This document shows, piece by piece, positions 1 to 6,451 of a DNA stretch of 21,187 nt. The first letter of the stretch is position 1. Each line of letters starts with the position of its first letter. Both the position numbers and the translations under genes were made by a program. The stretch comes from Pseudescherichia sp039594205 (GTDB lineage: Bacteria; Pseudomonadota; Gammaproteobacteria; Enterobacterales; Enterobacteriaceae), in assembly GCA_039594205.1 (NCBI GenBank), contig JBCNNW010000078.1:1-21187 (forward strand), read 5' to 3'. The notes beneath the pieces were generated by a model that made no database searches, was not told where the DNA came from, and saw nothing but the letters and a program-made list of their open reading frames with translations.

Positions 1-276
1 GTTGGTGGGGAGGAATTTTGCATTGTTCTGCCGGGGAGCACGCTGCTCCAGGCGCAGGGCGTAGCAGAGCGGATACGCGAGCGCATCAGCCGCAAGGAGA
101 TCCTGGTCCACAATAGCCAGACCATTCGCATCAGCGCCTCGCTGGGCGTCAGCAGCACTGAGCCGGGCGAGAGCTACGTCTTTGAATATTTACAGATGGT
201 CGCAGACGGACGACTTTATCTGGCGAAGCGGGGCGGGCGTAACCGCGTTTGCGCGGAGGAAGCTGCTCAGGATTGA
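1..276 (+). CDS. dgcQ: Diguanylate cyclase DgcQ (YedQ), C-terminal fragment
   Basis: The reading frame is open from base 1 to a TGA at 274-276 and gives the last 91 residues of a GGDEF protein, which makes the second messenger cyclic di-GMP from two GTP. The active-site signature GGEEF lies at residues 2-6 of the fragment, followed by the usual tail with ISASLGVSS and ADGRLYLAKRGGRNRV. The N-terminal sensor and membrane part, and the inhibitory I-site upstream of GGEEF, are outside the window. Identity as DgcQ comes from context: in E. coli dgcQ lies next to mpgP, dsrB, dsrA and rcsA in this order. Its last 10 bases overlap the end of mpgP, which runs the other way. Cyclic di-GMP generally favours sessile growth over swimming, so the position near flagellar genes is fitting, but a functional link is inference. 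Confidence 0.88.
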   Translation, partial: VGGEEFCIVLPGSTLLQAQGVAERIRERISRKEILVHNSQTIRISASLGVSSTEPGESYVFEYLQMVADGRLYLAKRGGRNRVCAEEAAQD

Positions 277-1082
277 CCGAACAGGTGATCCAGACCCTCT
301 CGCCAGCCCGCGGGGCCGGTCTGGGTAGTACGATAGACCCGTGAAGGCTCATCATGGCTTAGCGTTACGCCGTCGCGGTTAAACCCTTTCACCACGATGG
401 CAAAATCGACATTGTCGAGCATGGGTGCATCGTTTGGCCCGTCTCCGAGGCCAAGCGTGATGTACTCTCTGCTATCAATCTGGCAGTACTGGCGCGTCAG
501 CCAGTTTACCGCCTGATCCTTTCCGCCGCGCTGGTCAATGACGTGCCAGTAGCGCGCACCCTGAACCAGACGCAGGCCAAAACGGGTAAGGTCAGCGTCA
601 AACTGCGCCATCCGTTCATCGCTGTCGCGCCAGATCAATGTCTCCGACGCCTCATGAAGGCGAGCGAGGCTTGCCTGGGCAGGCGTATAGCCGGTTAACT
701 CCACCAGAACGGGAACCTCAAGATCGCTGAAGGTCGTAAACTTATACCCCTCGCTCTCCCGCAGCGGCGTCAGAACGGTCATGATCTGCTCATGCGTTGC
801 GCCATTAATCAGCCTGGGGGCGTTTTCATGCTCTTGCCAGCGCGCATCAAGCTGGATAACGGCGCCGTTTTCGGCAATGAATGGCTGCCCCTGTAACCCC
901 ACCATCTTCTGAATTGCCAGGGTCTCCGCCGCCGTCATGCTGCTGCACAAAATTACCGGTATCTCACGCTGGCGCAGGCGAGTTAGCCAGGCTTCGGCTG
1001 GCTGCCACTCGTGGGTATGGCTATCAAGTAGGGTACCGTCGATATCAGTAAATACTAATAGCGTATCGTTGAGACCTGGCAT
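267..1082 (-). CDS. mpgP: Mannosyl-3-phosphoglycerate phosphatase (YedP/MpgP), HAD family
   Basis: A 271-residue HAD-superfamily (type IIB, Cof-like) phosphatase. Motif I is DIDGT with nucleophile D13 and acid/base D15. Motif II is the SS pair at 47-48, motif III lysine is K188 in GGKDQ, and motif IV is GLGDGPNDAP with D214 and D218. Length and sequence match the YedP family, annotated as mannosyl-3-phosphoglycerate phosphatase, which removes phosphate to give mannosylglycerate. No mannosyl-3-phosphoglycerate synthase is seen here, and enterobacteria are not known to make this solute, so the true substrate is uncertain. The ATG is preceded by AAGGAG at a good distance. The gene ends inside the tail of dgcQ (10 bp overlap, convergent). 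Its promoter would lie in 1083-1250, and I see no convincing one. Confidence 0.9.
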   Translation of the reverse strand: MPGLNDTLLVFTDIDGTLLDSHTHEWQPAEAWLTRLRQREIPVILCSSMTAAETLAIQKMVGLQGQPFIAENGAVIQLDARWQEHENAPRLINGATHEQIMTVLTPLRESEGYKFTTFSDLEVPVLVELTGYTPAQASLARLHEASETLIWRDSDERMAQFDADLTRFGLRLVQGARYWHVIDQRGGKDQAVNWLTRQYCQIDSREYITLGLGDGPNDAPMLDNVDFAIVVKGFNRDGVTLSHDEPSRVYRTTQTGPAGWREGLDHLFGQS

Positions 1083-1253
1083 GATCTGCTCCTTTAATCG
1101 CGCAACGGAAAGGGTAAGAAAAATCTTAAATTCTTAAAGATATACTCTATATGCCTGAATGACATGGGCCTCCAGAGTTGATGCTGTCTGGCTTCTCATA
1201 CGTTGGTACCAGAACAGTTAAGATAAATAATAATTAGGTTGATGAATATTTTC

Positions 1254-1282
1254 TTGTCCTGCAAATAATTTGCAGATAGATT
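1254..1282 (+). promoter_or_regulatory. Probable dsrA promoter
   Basis: A -35-like TTGTCC (1254-1259) and a -10-like TAGATT (1277-1282) are separated by 17 bp, which places the start about 5-8 bases downstream, where the DsrA homology begins. The E. coli dsrA promoter is known to be more active at low temperature, with its -10 and spacer important for this. Whether this version is thermosensitive cannot be read from the sequence. Confidence 0.55.
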
Positions 1283-1286
1283 CATA

Positions 1287-1374
1287 TCCGCATCAGATTT
1301 CCTGGTGTAACGAATTTTCAAGTGCTTCTTGCAAACGCAAGCTTTATCCCGGTCTCCCCAGACCGGGATTTTTT
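1287..1374 (+). ncRNA. dsrA: Small regulatory RNA DsrA
   Basis: The stretch is a clear homologue of the 85-87 nt DsrA RNA. It has the 5' stem region CATCAGATTTCCTGGTG, the single-stranded AACGAATTTTC, the second stem CTTGCAAACGCAAG (1328-1341) and a terminator with a perfect 10-bp stem (1346-1355 with 1360-1369, loop CCCC) followed by T's. In E. coli DsrA, with Hfq, pairs with the rpoS leader to open translation and with hns mRNA to reduce H-NS. The rpoS-pairing part (around TTTCCTGGTGTAACGAATTTT) and the hns-pairing part (AAGTGCTTCTTG) are retained. The E. coli A/U linker is longer by two U's, and the loop of stem 2 differs (CAAACG here). The exact 5' end is inferred. rcsA, whose H-NS silencing DsrA relieves, lies about 1.2 kb downstream, as in E. 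coli. Confidence 0.93.
1346..1374 (+). terminator. Rho-independent terminator of DsrA
   Basis: ATCCCGGTCT (1346-1355) and AGACCGGGAT (1360-1369) form a perfect 10-bp stem with a CCCC loop, followed by a run of T's (1370-1374, then TTTTCTTTT with one break). It forms the third stem-loop of DsrA. From the other strand the hairpin lacks a T run, so it may stop yodD transcripts poorly. Confidence 0.9.
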
Positions 1375-1377
1375 CTT

Positions 1378-1560
1378 TTAACGGTTTAACTCCGTCACGC
1401 TGCTATCATGGATATCCAGCTCCCAGGCGTTAGCAACCGCAGGCTCCTCGCTATGATGCATCCGGCCTTCCGCGCGTTTCTCCGGGCCGCTGCCGTCAAT
1501 CGACGCCAGCAGGGCATCAACCTCGGCATCGTTCAAGGCTCTCTCATCGCTGGTTTTCAT
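1378..1560 (-). CDS. yodD: YodD family small stress protein
   Basis: A 60-residue acidic protein whose C-terminal part, ELDIHDSSVTELNR, closely matches E. coli YodD (75 residues). The early segment DAEVDALLASIDG also fits. YodD is a small protein of unknown mechanism, reported in E. coli as stress-induced and sigma-S linked. I chose the ATG at 1558-1560 (protein begins MKTSDER) because E. coli YodD begins MKTA and the Shine-Dalgarno GAGGG (1569-1573) is then 8 bases away. The ATG directly before it (1561-1563) is also possible. A longer frame to 1620 has no support because it would start upstream of the likely promoter. The gene faces away from dsrB, and its stop is only about 4 bases from the 3' end of DsrA. 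Confidence 0.75.
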   Translation of the reverse strand: MKTSDERALNDAEVDALLASIDGSGPEKRAEGRMHHSEEPAVANAWELDIHDSSVTELNR

Positions 1561-1589
1561 CATCACTACCCTCACCGGTCGTTTTCTTA

Positions 1590-1618
1590 AGTATAGACGG
1601 TAGAGAAAAGCAGCAATC
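1590..1618 (-). promoter_or_regulatory. Sigma-S-like promoter of yodD
   Basis: On the minus strand a perfect -10 TATACT (1590-1595) sits in the context CTATACTTAAG, which fits the sigma-S preference for a C before the hexamer and a T/A-rich follow-up. The -35 is weak (GATTGC, 1613-1618, spacer 17), which is usual for sigma-S promoters. Transcription would start near 1583. Confidence 0.55.
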
Positions 1619-1631
1619 ACAACGGTAGGCG

Positions 1632-1660
1632 CTGCCAGGACGCAGGATTTGTTCTACACT
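1632..1660 (+). promoter_or_regulatory. Sigma-S-like promoter of dsrB
   Basis: The -10 is TACACT (1655-1660), preceded by C, giving CTACACT as in the sigma-S extended -10 consensus. A -35-like CTGCCA lies at 1632-1637 with a 17-bp spacer. dsrB is described as RpoS-dependent in E. coli. The start would be near 1667, leaving a leader of about 20 bases with a strong AGGAGG. Confidence 0.6.
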
Positions 1661-1686
1661 GGCAAAAATGCGACAGGAGGAAAACG

Positions 1687-1875
1687 ATGAAGGTTAACGA
1701 TCGGGTTACAGTTAAAACGGACGGGGGGCCGCGCCGCCCGGGCGTCGTACTCGCTATTGAAGAGTTTAATGAAGGGACAATGTATCTGGTATCGCTGGAT
1801 GATTACCCGCTCGGTATTTGGTTCTTCAACGAAAAAGGGCATCCGGACGGGGTATTTGTTGAGATGCAGGAGTAA
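1687..1875 (+). CDS. dsrB: DsrB protein
   Basis: A 62-residue protein of the same length as E. coli DsrB and nearly identical over much of it (MKVNDRVTVKTDGGPRRPG at the start, then YPLGIWFFNE). Its function is not known. The short beta-rich pattern with several V, T and G residues and no membrane segment suggests a small soluble fold, but that is inference. The start is secure, with AGGAGG at 1675-1680 and a 6-base spacer to ATG. It lies between yodD and rcsA exactly as in E. coli, and its promoter has a sigma-S-type -10. It faces rcsA tail to tail with 48 bases between the stops. Confidence 0.9.
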   Translation: MKVNDRVTVKTDGGPRRPGVVLAIEEFNEGTMYLVSLDDYPLGIWFFNEKGHPDGVFVEMQE

Positions 1876-1884
1876 CCTTATCAC

Positions 1885-1906
1885 TACCCTCATGCCCGGG
1901 AGGGTA
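1885..1906. terminator. Hairpin between convergent dsrB and rcsA
   Basis: TACCCTC (1885-1891) and GAGGGTA (1900-1906) form a 7-bp stem with an 8-base loop in the 48-bp gap between the two stop codons. Neither side has a T run, so it is at best a weak bidirectional terminator or an mRNA 3'-end stabiliser. Confidence 0.4.
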
Positions 1907-1923
1907 AGTGCCTGCTTGCCCTC

Positions 1924-2547
1924 TTAGCGCATATTGACGAAGATACCGCTGGTCACGTAGTCCGTCAGGCGTACCACATGGTAGATAACCTGCTTATTAT
2001 GCGTTTTTATTTTCCTTTTAATATTCCCCTTATGTGATGAAACCGTTTTGGCTTTGATATTCATCTGGTCGGAAATTTGAATCGTTCCCTGTCCTGACAT
2101 CCACATTCGCAGCATGCTGGATTCAGTACGGCTTAACGATAGTGTAGGCAGATTAATCCCTTTCTGGCCCTTCGCTTCTTTATTGAGATAATCTGCGAGG
2201 AACTCATCCAGCGATTCTGGCTTAATCGATTTCGAGCTGATTAATAAATTTTTTCGGACCAGCAGATATTCATCAAAATGGATATTCGCTATTGCCATAA
2301 ACACAATAAACAACGTCTTCGGATGCTGATTAATGATTTGCTTAATATGCTGACTCTGTTCAAGATCGTGGATGAAGCAGTCTTCATTAATAAACACCAC
2401 CGCGGGCTGCCAGGCCTCGCATGCAGAACCGAGTTCGCTGACGCTGGATACGTCTTTGATATCTCGTTTTTTTACCCCTCGACTCGCCAGATATCCGGTT
2501 AATCCCAACCTGGTATAGCTGCATAAATCCATAATAATCGTTGACAT
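1924..2547 (-). CDS. rcsA: Transcriptional regulator RcsA (capsule synthesis co-activator)
   Basis: A 207-residue protein, the exact length of E. coli RcsA. It has an N-terminal RcsA-type domain (about 1-125) and a LuxR/FixJ helix-turn-helix (about 137-195, with LSRTESSMLRMWMSG and IKAKTVSSHKGNIKRKI). RcsA pairs with the response regulator RcsB to bind RcsAB boxes, activating colanic acid capsule genes and its own gene and repressing flhDC, so it lowers motility. It is normally limiting because Lon degrades it and H-NS silences its gene. It lacks a phosphoacceptor receiver domain, as is normal for RcsA. The ATG has GAGGG six bases upstream. Base composition is more A/T-rich than the flagellar genes beside it, which fits an H-NS-silenced gene. 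A 283-bp upstream region separates it from fliR. Confidence 0.95.
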   Translation of the reverse strand: MSTIIMDLCSYTRLGLTGYLASRGVKKRDIKDVSSVSELGSACEAWQPAVVFINEDCFIHDLEQSQHIKQIINQHPKTLFIVFMAIANIHFDEYLLVRKNLLISSKSIKPESLDEFLADYLNKEAKGQKGINLPTLSLSRTESSMLRMWMSGQGTIQISDQMNIKAKTVSSHKGNIKRKIKTHNKQVIYHVVRLTDYVTSGIFVNMR

Positions 2548-2830
2548 GGCATACCCTCACTCAATGCGTAACGATAATTCACCACCTGCCTGAGAGTCTC
2601 ATAACAGTAAAACGGATGAAAATATTCTGAAAACCTATGAGCAGGACAGGACTTTCAGGCGAACACACTATCCCGTAAAGTTAGGTATAATTTGCCAGGA
2701 AACATCTTAAAGTAAAGTAAACTTTCGGATATGTGATAATCATAAAAACAAATAAACCGCGTCCCGTATATCCTGGCGGGTATTACTGGAATTCCTTTTT
2801 AGGAATATCCTCACTAAAGCCCTGCAAAGA
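2548..2830 (-). promoter_or_regulatory. rcsA upstream regulatory region
   Basis: These 283 bp between fliR and rcsA hold no gene. An RcsAB box lies at the far end, and an A/T-rich stretch at about 2690-2760 is a plausible H-NS region. A possible -10 on the minus strand is TATACC (2684-2689), without a recognisable -35, as expected for an activator-dependent promoter. That start would give a leader of roughly 130 bases. The start point is a guess. Confidence 0.5.
2800..2813 (-). promoter_or_regulatory. RcsAB box upstream of rcsA
   Basis: Read toward rcsA the site is TGAGGATATTCCTA, matching 12 of 14 positions of the RcsAB consensus TAAGAATATTCCTA. It lies about 250 bp before the rcsA start codon and 17 bp past the fliR stop. 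RcsA is known to activate its own gene through such a box, so autoregulation is the likely role. A short hairpin (ATTCCT/AGGAAT, 2791-2806) overlaps one edge. Confidence 0.7.
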
Positions 2831-3625
2831 TTAAGGGCTGGAGGCCTGCGGTAATTCACCGATGATATCTGCCAGCAGGTTGAAAATTTCGCTGAACAGA
2901 TGTTCACAGAAGGGAGCAATGAGCGGCATCAGAGCTGCCATCAGAATAATGCCCACGCCGAGGGTAATTGGAAAACCCACCGAGAAGATAGAGAGCTGAG
3001 GCGCCATACGGTTCAGCAGCCCCAGGGAGAGGTTCAGCGTCAGCAGCAGGGTGATCACTGGCAGCGCCAGCATCAGGCCATTGAGGAAAATTAGTCCACC
3101 CGCCCGGGTCAGCGCGAGAAACGCATTGCTGTTTACCGGATCGCCGCCGATGGGCAGGGTATGGAACGTATCCACCAGCATTGAAATCAGCCACAGATGC
3201 CCATTGAAGGTCAGGAACAGCAGCAGGGCCAGCATATCCATAAAGCGGGCCAGCACGGGCATATTGAGGTTGCTGCCGGGATCGAAGAAGGTTGCAAATG
3301 AGAGGCCCATTTGCAGACCAATCAGCTCACCGGCGGTGCGTATGGCAGCAAAGGCGAACTGCATTGTAAAGCCCAGCGCAATGCCGATGAGGATCTGCTG
3401 CAGCGCCAGCCACAGGGCGTCGCCGGAAAAAATCGGTACATTGGTGGCGGGCAGGGAGGGGGCGATGACGATCGTAATGACAAATCCCAGTCCCAGCTTG
3501 ACCCGTTTGGGTACGCTACGCTCGCTGAGAATGGGCGCGGTCGAAATCAGCGCCAGGACGCGCAGCAGCGGCCAAAAATAGAGGCTTAGCCACTGAAGCC
3601 ACTGATCGCTGGTTACCGACACCAT
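2831..3625 (-). CDS. fliR: Flagellar export gate protein FliR
   Basis: A 264-residue inner-membrane protein with several long hydrophobic segments (starting at about 12-32 LYFWPLLRVLALIS and running to the C-terminal region), matching E. coli FliR (261 residues) over nearly its whole length. The PLLRVLALISTAPILSERSVP motif region is typical. FliR packs with the FliP pentamer and FliQ ring to form the core of the flagellar type III export gate in the centre of the MS ring. The start is ATG at 3623-3625, nine bases after the fliQ stop. It is the last gene of the fli run. A weak hairpin (AGCCCT 2818-2823 with AGGGCT 2834-2839) overlaps its end but has no real T tract, so the terminator is not clear. 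Confidence 0.96.
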   Translation of the reverse strand: MVSVTSDQWLQWLSLYFWPLLRVLALISTAPILSERSVPKRVKLGLGFVITIVIAPSLPATNVPIFSGDALWLALQQILIGIALGFTMQFAFAAIRTAGELIGLQMGLSFATFFDPGSNLNMPVLARFMDMLALLLFLTFNGHLWLISMLVDTFHTLPIGGDPVNSNAFLALTRAGGLIFLNGLMLALPVITLLLTLNLSLGLLNRMAPQLSIFSVGFPITLGVGIILMAALMPLIAPFCEHLFSEIFNLLADIIGELPQASSP

Positions 3626-3634
3626 AAGAGTTGC

Positions 3635-3904
3635 TTATCCAATAATATAAGGAATGTTACTGAACAGCGTGCGCATATAGTCCAGCAGTAGATTAAGCAT
3701 CCACGGGCCGGCAACGATAATGGCAACGAAAACGGCGATGATTTTGGGGATAAACGAGAGCGTCATCTCGTTGATCTGCGTCGCCGCCTGCAAAATACTG
3801 ATCACCAGGCCAGTCACCAGGGCGACCAGCAGCAGGGGGGCGGCTACCATCAGGGCGATTTTCATCGCCTCGGTGCCCATCATCATGACCGATTCAGGTG
3901 TCAT
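3635..3904 (-). CDS. fliQ: Flagellar export gate protein FliQ
   Basis: An 89-residue protein, the normal length for FliQ, with two predicted membrane helices (about 16-38, ALMVAAPLLLVALVTGLVI, and 52-72, IPKIIAVFVAIIVAGPWML). The motif QAATQINEMTLSFIPKI between them is the FliQ/SctS family hallmark. Four copies wrap the FliP-FliR core of the type III export gate. ATG start at 3902-3904, 11 bases after the fliP stop. Confidence 0.96.
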   Translation of the reverse strand: MTPESVMMMGTEAMKIALMVAAPLLLVALVTGLVISILQAATQINEMTLSFIPKIIAVFVAIIVAGPWMLNLLLDYMRTLFSNIPYIIG

Positions 3905-3915
3905 TGCCGCACTCC

Positions 3916-4653
3916 TTAACTGTAAAAGCTCTGCGCCAGCGAGCCGACCAGCAGCTGCCAGCCATCCACCAGTACGAACAGCATCAGCTTAAACGGCAGG
4001 GCGATAGTCGCCGGAGGAACCATCATCATCCCCAGGGCCATCAGCACGCTGGCGATCACCAGGTCAATAATTAAAAACGGAATAAAGATGGTAAAGCCGA
4101 TCTGAAAGGCGGTCTTCAGCTCGCTGGTGACATAGGCCGGGAGCAGGATGCGCATCGGCACTGCTTCCGGTCCTGGCAGCGGCCCGCTGTTCGCCAGGCG
4201 AGCAAACAGGGCCAGATCGGCTTCCCGGGTCTGACGCATCATAAACTCTCTTAGCGGCTGCGCGCCTTTTTCCATTGCCACATCGATGGAGATTTTACTC
4301 TCGCTAAACGGCTGGTAGGCCTCGGTATAAATCTTATCGATCACCGGCGACATAATGAAAAAGGTCAAAAACAGGGCGAGGCCGAGAAGCACCTGGTTGG
4401 GCGGCGCGGAGGGCGTTCCCAGCGCATTACGCAGCAGGCCAAACACGATGATGATGCGGGTAAAGCTGGTCATCATCAGCAAAATTGCGGGCAGGAAGGT
4501 CAGCGAGGTGATAAACACCAGGGTCTGCACCGGCAGGGACCAGCTCTGGCCGCCGTTGGCCAGCGGTTGACTGATGAGTCCGGGAAGCTGAGCAAAGGCG
4601 CAGGGCGCAACCAGTGCCAGGCCAGCCAGCGCAAAAGGTAACAAACGGCGCAT
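3916..4653 (-). CDS. fliP: Flagellar export gate protein FliP
   Basis: A 245-residue protein identical in length to E. coli FliP. The N-terminus (MRRLLPFALAGLALVAPCAFA) is a signal peptide with cleavage likely after about residue 21. FliP is unusual among gate proteins in having a cleaved signal. Membrane helices follow at about 45-65 and near the C-terminus, with the conserved FIPFLIIDLVIASVLMALGMMM stretch and the family motif NQVLLGLALFLTFFIMSP. Five copies form the export pore with FliR. Its ATG shares one base with the fliO stop, so translation is probably coupled. Confidence 0.96.
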   Translation of the reverse strand: MRRLLPFALAGLALVAPCAFAQLPGLISQPLANGGQSWSLPVQTLVFITSLTFLPAILLMMTSFTRIIIVFGLLRNALGTPSAPPNQVLLGLALFLTFFIMSPVIDKIYTEAYQPFSESKISIDVAMEKGAQPLREFMMRQTREADLALFARLANSGPLPGPEAVPMRILLPAYVTSELKTAFQIGFTIFIPFLIIDLVIASVLMALGMMMVPPATIALPFKLMLFVLVDGWQLLVGSLAQSFYS

Positions 4654-5027
4654 CAGGATCTCCCGGAACGCTTGATCAAATTCTTTAACACGGCCTGAAA
4701 ATCCGGGGTGTTCTCTTTCGGGGCGTCGCTCACCGGCGGCGCAGGGGGAAGCGTATGCAGCAAACTGATTTGTGACGGTGTCACGCCAAGTACCAGTCGC
4801 GCATCGTCAACGTCAACGATGATTACGCGTTCGCGCGGGCCGACGGTAGTGCTGGCACTCACCTTCAGGCCACGGGCGCTGGCGGTTTTACCGCCAAAAC
4901 CCATCCGCTTCGCCAGCCAGGCCGCCGCGAGGATCAGGGCAATAATGCCCAGCAGCGCGCCGCTGACCTGCACCAGCGGAGAACCAGAGACGGCAGCGGG
5001 CTGGACAACGGTAGCCTGGGTTTTCAT
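4653..5027 (-). CDS. fliO: Flagellar protein FliO
   Basis: A 124-residue protein (E. coli FliO 121) with one membrane segment at about 20-40 (VSGALLGIIALILAAAWLAKR) and a cytoplasmic C-terminal part ending LKNLIKRSGRS. The segment VGPRERVIIVDVDDARLVLGV is the family signature. FliO helps FliP assemble and stay stable but is not part of the final gate. It starts at ATG 5025-5027, two bases after the fliN stop, and ends by sharing one base with fliP. It is the least conserved gene of this block, as usual. Confidence 0.94.
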   Translation of the reverse strand: MKTQATVVQPAAVSGSPLVQVSGALLGIIALILAAAWLAKRMGFGGKTASARGLKVSASTTVGPRERVIIVDVDDARLVLGVTPSQISLLHTLPPAPPVSDAPKENTPDFQAVLKNLIKRSGRS

Positions 5028-5029
5028 GC

Positions 5030-5446
5030 TTAGCGGCTCAGACGACGCATACGCTCGGATGGCGTGATGATATCGGTAATGCGCACGCCGTACTTGTCGG
5101 CGACGACCACAACTTCACCCTGGGCAATCAGATAGCCGTTGATCAGGATGTCCAGCGGCTCACCGGCGAGGCCGTCCAGGGCGACGACCGATCCCTGAGT
5201 CAGGCGCAGCAGCTCTTTAATGGTCATGCGGGTACGACCAAGCTCTACGGTCAGTTTGACCGGGATATCCATAATCAGATCGATATCCTGCAGGGTGCCG
5301 CTTACATCACCGCCGCCAAACTGCTGAAACACCGAGTCGGTGGTGCTTTTGCTGCTAGTCGTGGTTTTTTGTTCATTTAACGCGTCAGCCCACAGATCGT
5401 CCATTGCCATGCTGTTCTCATCGGACGGATTGTTCATATCACTCAT
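5030..5446 (-). CDS. fliN: Flagellar motor switch protein FliN
   Basis: A 138-residue protein (E. coli FliN 137) with an acidic, poorly conserved N-terminus (about 1-55) and a C-terminal SpoA domain (about 58-138, including MDIPVKLTVELGRTRMTIKELL and GEVVVVADKYGVRI). FliN lines the bottom of the C ring, binds the export ATPase complex through FliH, and takes part in CheY-P induced switching. Its ATG overlaps the fliM stop by four bases, indicating coupled translation. Confidence 0.96.
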   Translation of the reverse strand: MSDMNNPSDENSMAMDDLWADALNEQKTTTSSKSTTDSVFQQFGGGDVSGTLQDIDLIMDIPVKLTVELGRTRMTIKELLRLTQGSVVALDGLAGEPLDILINGYLIAQGEVVVVADKYGVRITDIITPSERMRRLSR

Positions 5447-6447
5447 TTGGGCTGTTCCTCATTCAGCGAATTCAAAATCGGGTTGATCAAATGTTCAACG
5501 CGCAGGGCATATTGGCCGTTAATGGTGCCGTACTGGCTGGTGAGCACGGGCACACCGTCTACGTGGGCGATGATGCGATCGGGTTTTTCGATCGGCAGCA
5601 CGTCGCCGGGTTGCAGCTTCAGGATCTGCGACAGACGCAGCGGAACGTCGCCGAAGTTAGCGATCAGCTCCAGCTCCGAGTGCTGCACCTGGCGAACCAG
5701 GTTATCGCGCCAGTTCTGGTCCTCATTGCGGGAGTTCTCCAGCGGCGGGTTCACCAGCGTCTCACGCAGCGGCTCAATCATGCTGAAGGGCAGGCAGATA
5801 TTGAACTCGCCGGTCAGGTTACCGATCTCCACATGGAAAGGAGTATTGACGACGATATCGTTCGGCGAGGTGGTGATGTTGGTAAACTTCACCTGCATCT
5901 CCGAACGGACATACTCAACCTCCAGCGGATGTATCGCCTTCCACGCATCGCTGTAGCCTTCCAGCGCCAGCTTCAGCATACGGTTGATCACCCGCTGCTC
6001 AGTATGGGTAAATTCACGTCCCTCAACCTTGGTCGGGAAACGGCCATCGCCCCCGAACAGGTTATCCACGGCAATAAATACCAGGCTCGGCGAGAAGACA
6101 AACAGCCCGGTGCCGCGCAGCGGCTTCAGGTGGATCAGGTTCAGGTTGGTCGGCACCGGCAGGTTACGCGCAAACTCATGATAGGGCTGAATGCGGATCG
6201 CCCCCACCGTGATGTCCGGGCTGCGACGCAGCAGGTTAAACAACCCCATGCGGAACTGGCGCGCAAAACGTTCATTAATGATCTCCAGCGCCTGCAGGCG
6301 TTCACGCACCACGCGGCGCTGGGTATTGGGATCGTAAGGGCGAATATCACTCTCGCCGCCTTTGCCGGGCTGCGGAGCATCGCTCTGTTCGCTGTCGCCG
6401 TTCAGCAGCGCATCAATTTCGGCCTGTGAAAGAATGCTGTCGCCCAT
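5443..6447 (-). CDS. fliM: Flagellar motor switch protein FliM
   Basis: A 334-residue protein, the exact length of E. coli FliM. The N-terminal CheY-P binding peptide DSILSQAEIDALLNG is intact at residues 3-17. The middle domain (about 50-230, with FGGDGRFPTKVEGREFT) contacts FliG and other FliM copies, and the C-terminal SpoA domain (about 250-330) pairs with FliN. FliM forms the wall of the C ring and passes the chemotaxis signal to the rotor. It begins four bases after fliL ends and overlaps fliN by four bases. Confidence 0.97.
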   Translation of the reverse strand: MGDSILSQAEIDALLNGDSEQSDAPQPGKGGESDIRPYDPNTQRRVVRERLQALEIINERFARQFRMGLFNLLRRSPDITVGAIRIQPYHEFARNLPVPTNLNLIHLKPLRGTGLFVFSPSLVFIAVDNLFGGDGRFPTKVEGREFTHTEQRVINRMLKLALEGYSDAWKAIHPLEVEYVRSEMQVKFTNITTSPNDIVVNTPFHVEIGNLTGEFNICLPFSMIEPLRETLVNPPLENSRNEDQNWRDNLVRQVQHSELELIANFGDVPLRLSQILKLQPGDVLPIEKPDRIIAHVDGVPVLTSQYGTINGQYALRVEHLINPILNSLNEEQPK

Positions 6448-6451
6448 GTCT

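Noticed and set aside
1561..1620. 80-codon version of yodD
   Set aside because: Its extra N-terminus (LYRLYLRKRP) is unlike YodD and covers the sigma-S-like promoter.
2818..2839. Hairpin AGCCCT/AGGGCT as terminator of the fli run
   Set aside because: Only 6 bp with a 10-base loop, starts inside fliR and lacks a T tract; too weak to call.
5404..6429. 341-codon open frame on the + strand opposite fliM
   Set aside because: fliM is fully conserved on the other strand, and this frame has a shadow-like composition rich in Q, R and H with no domain.
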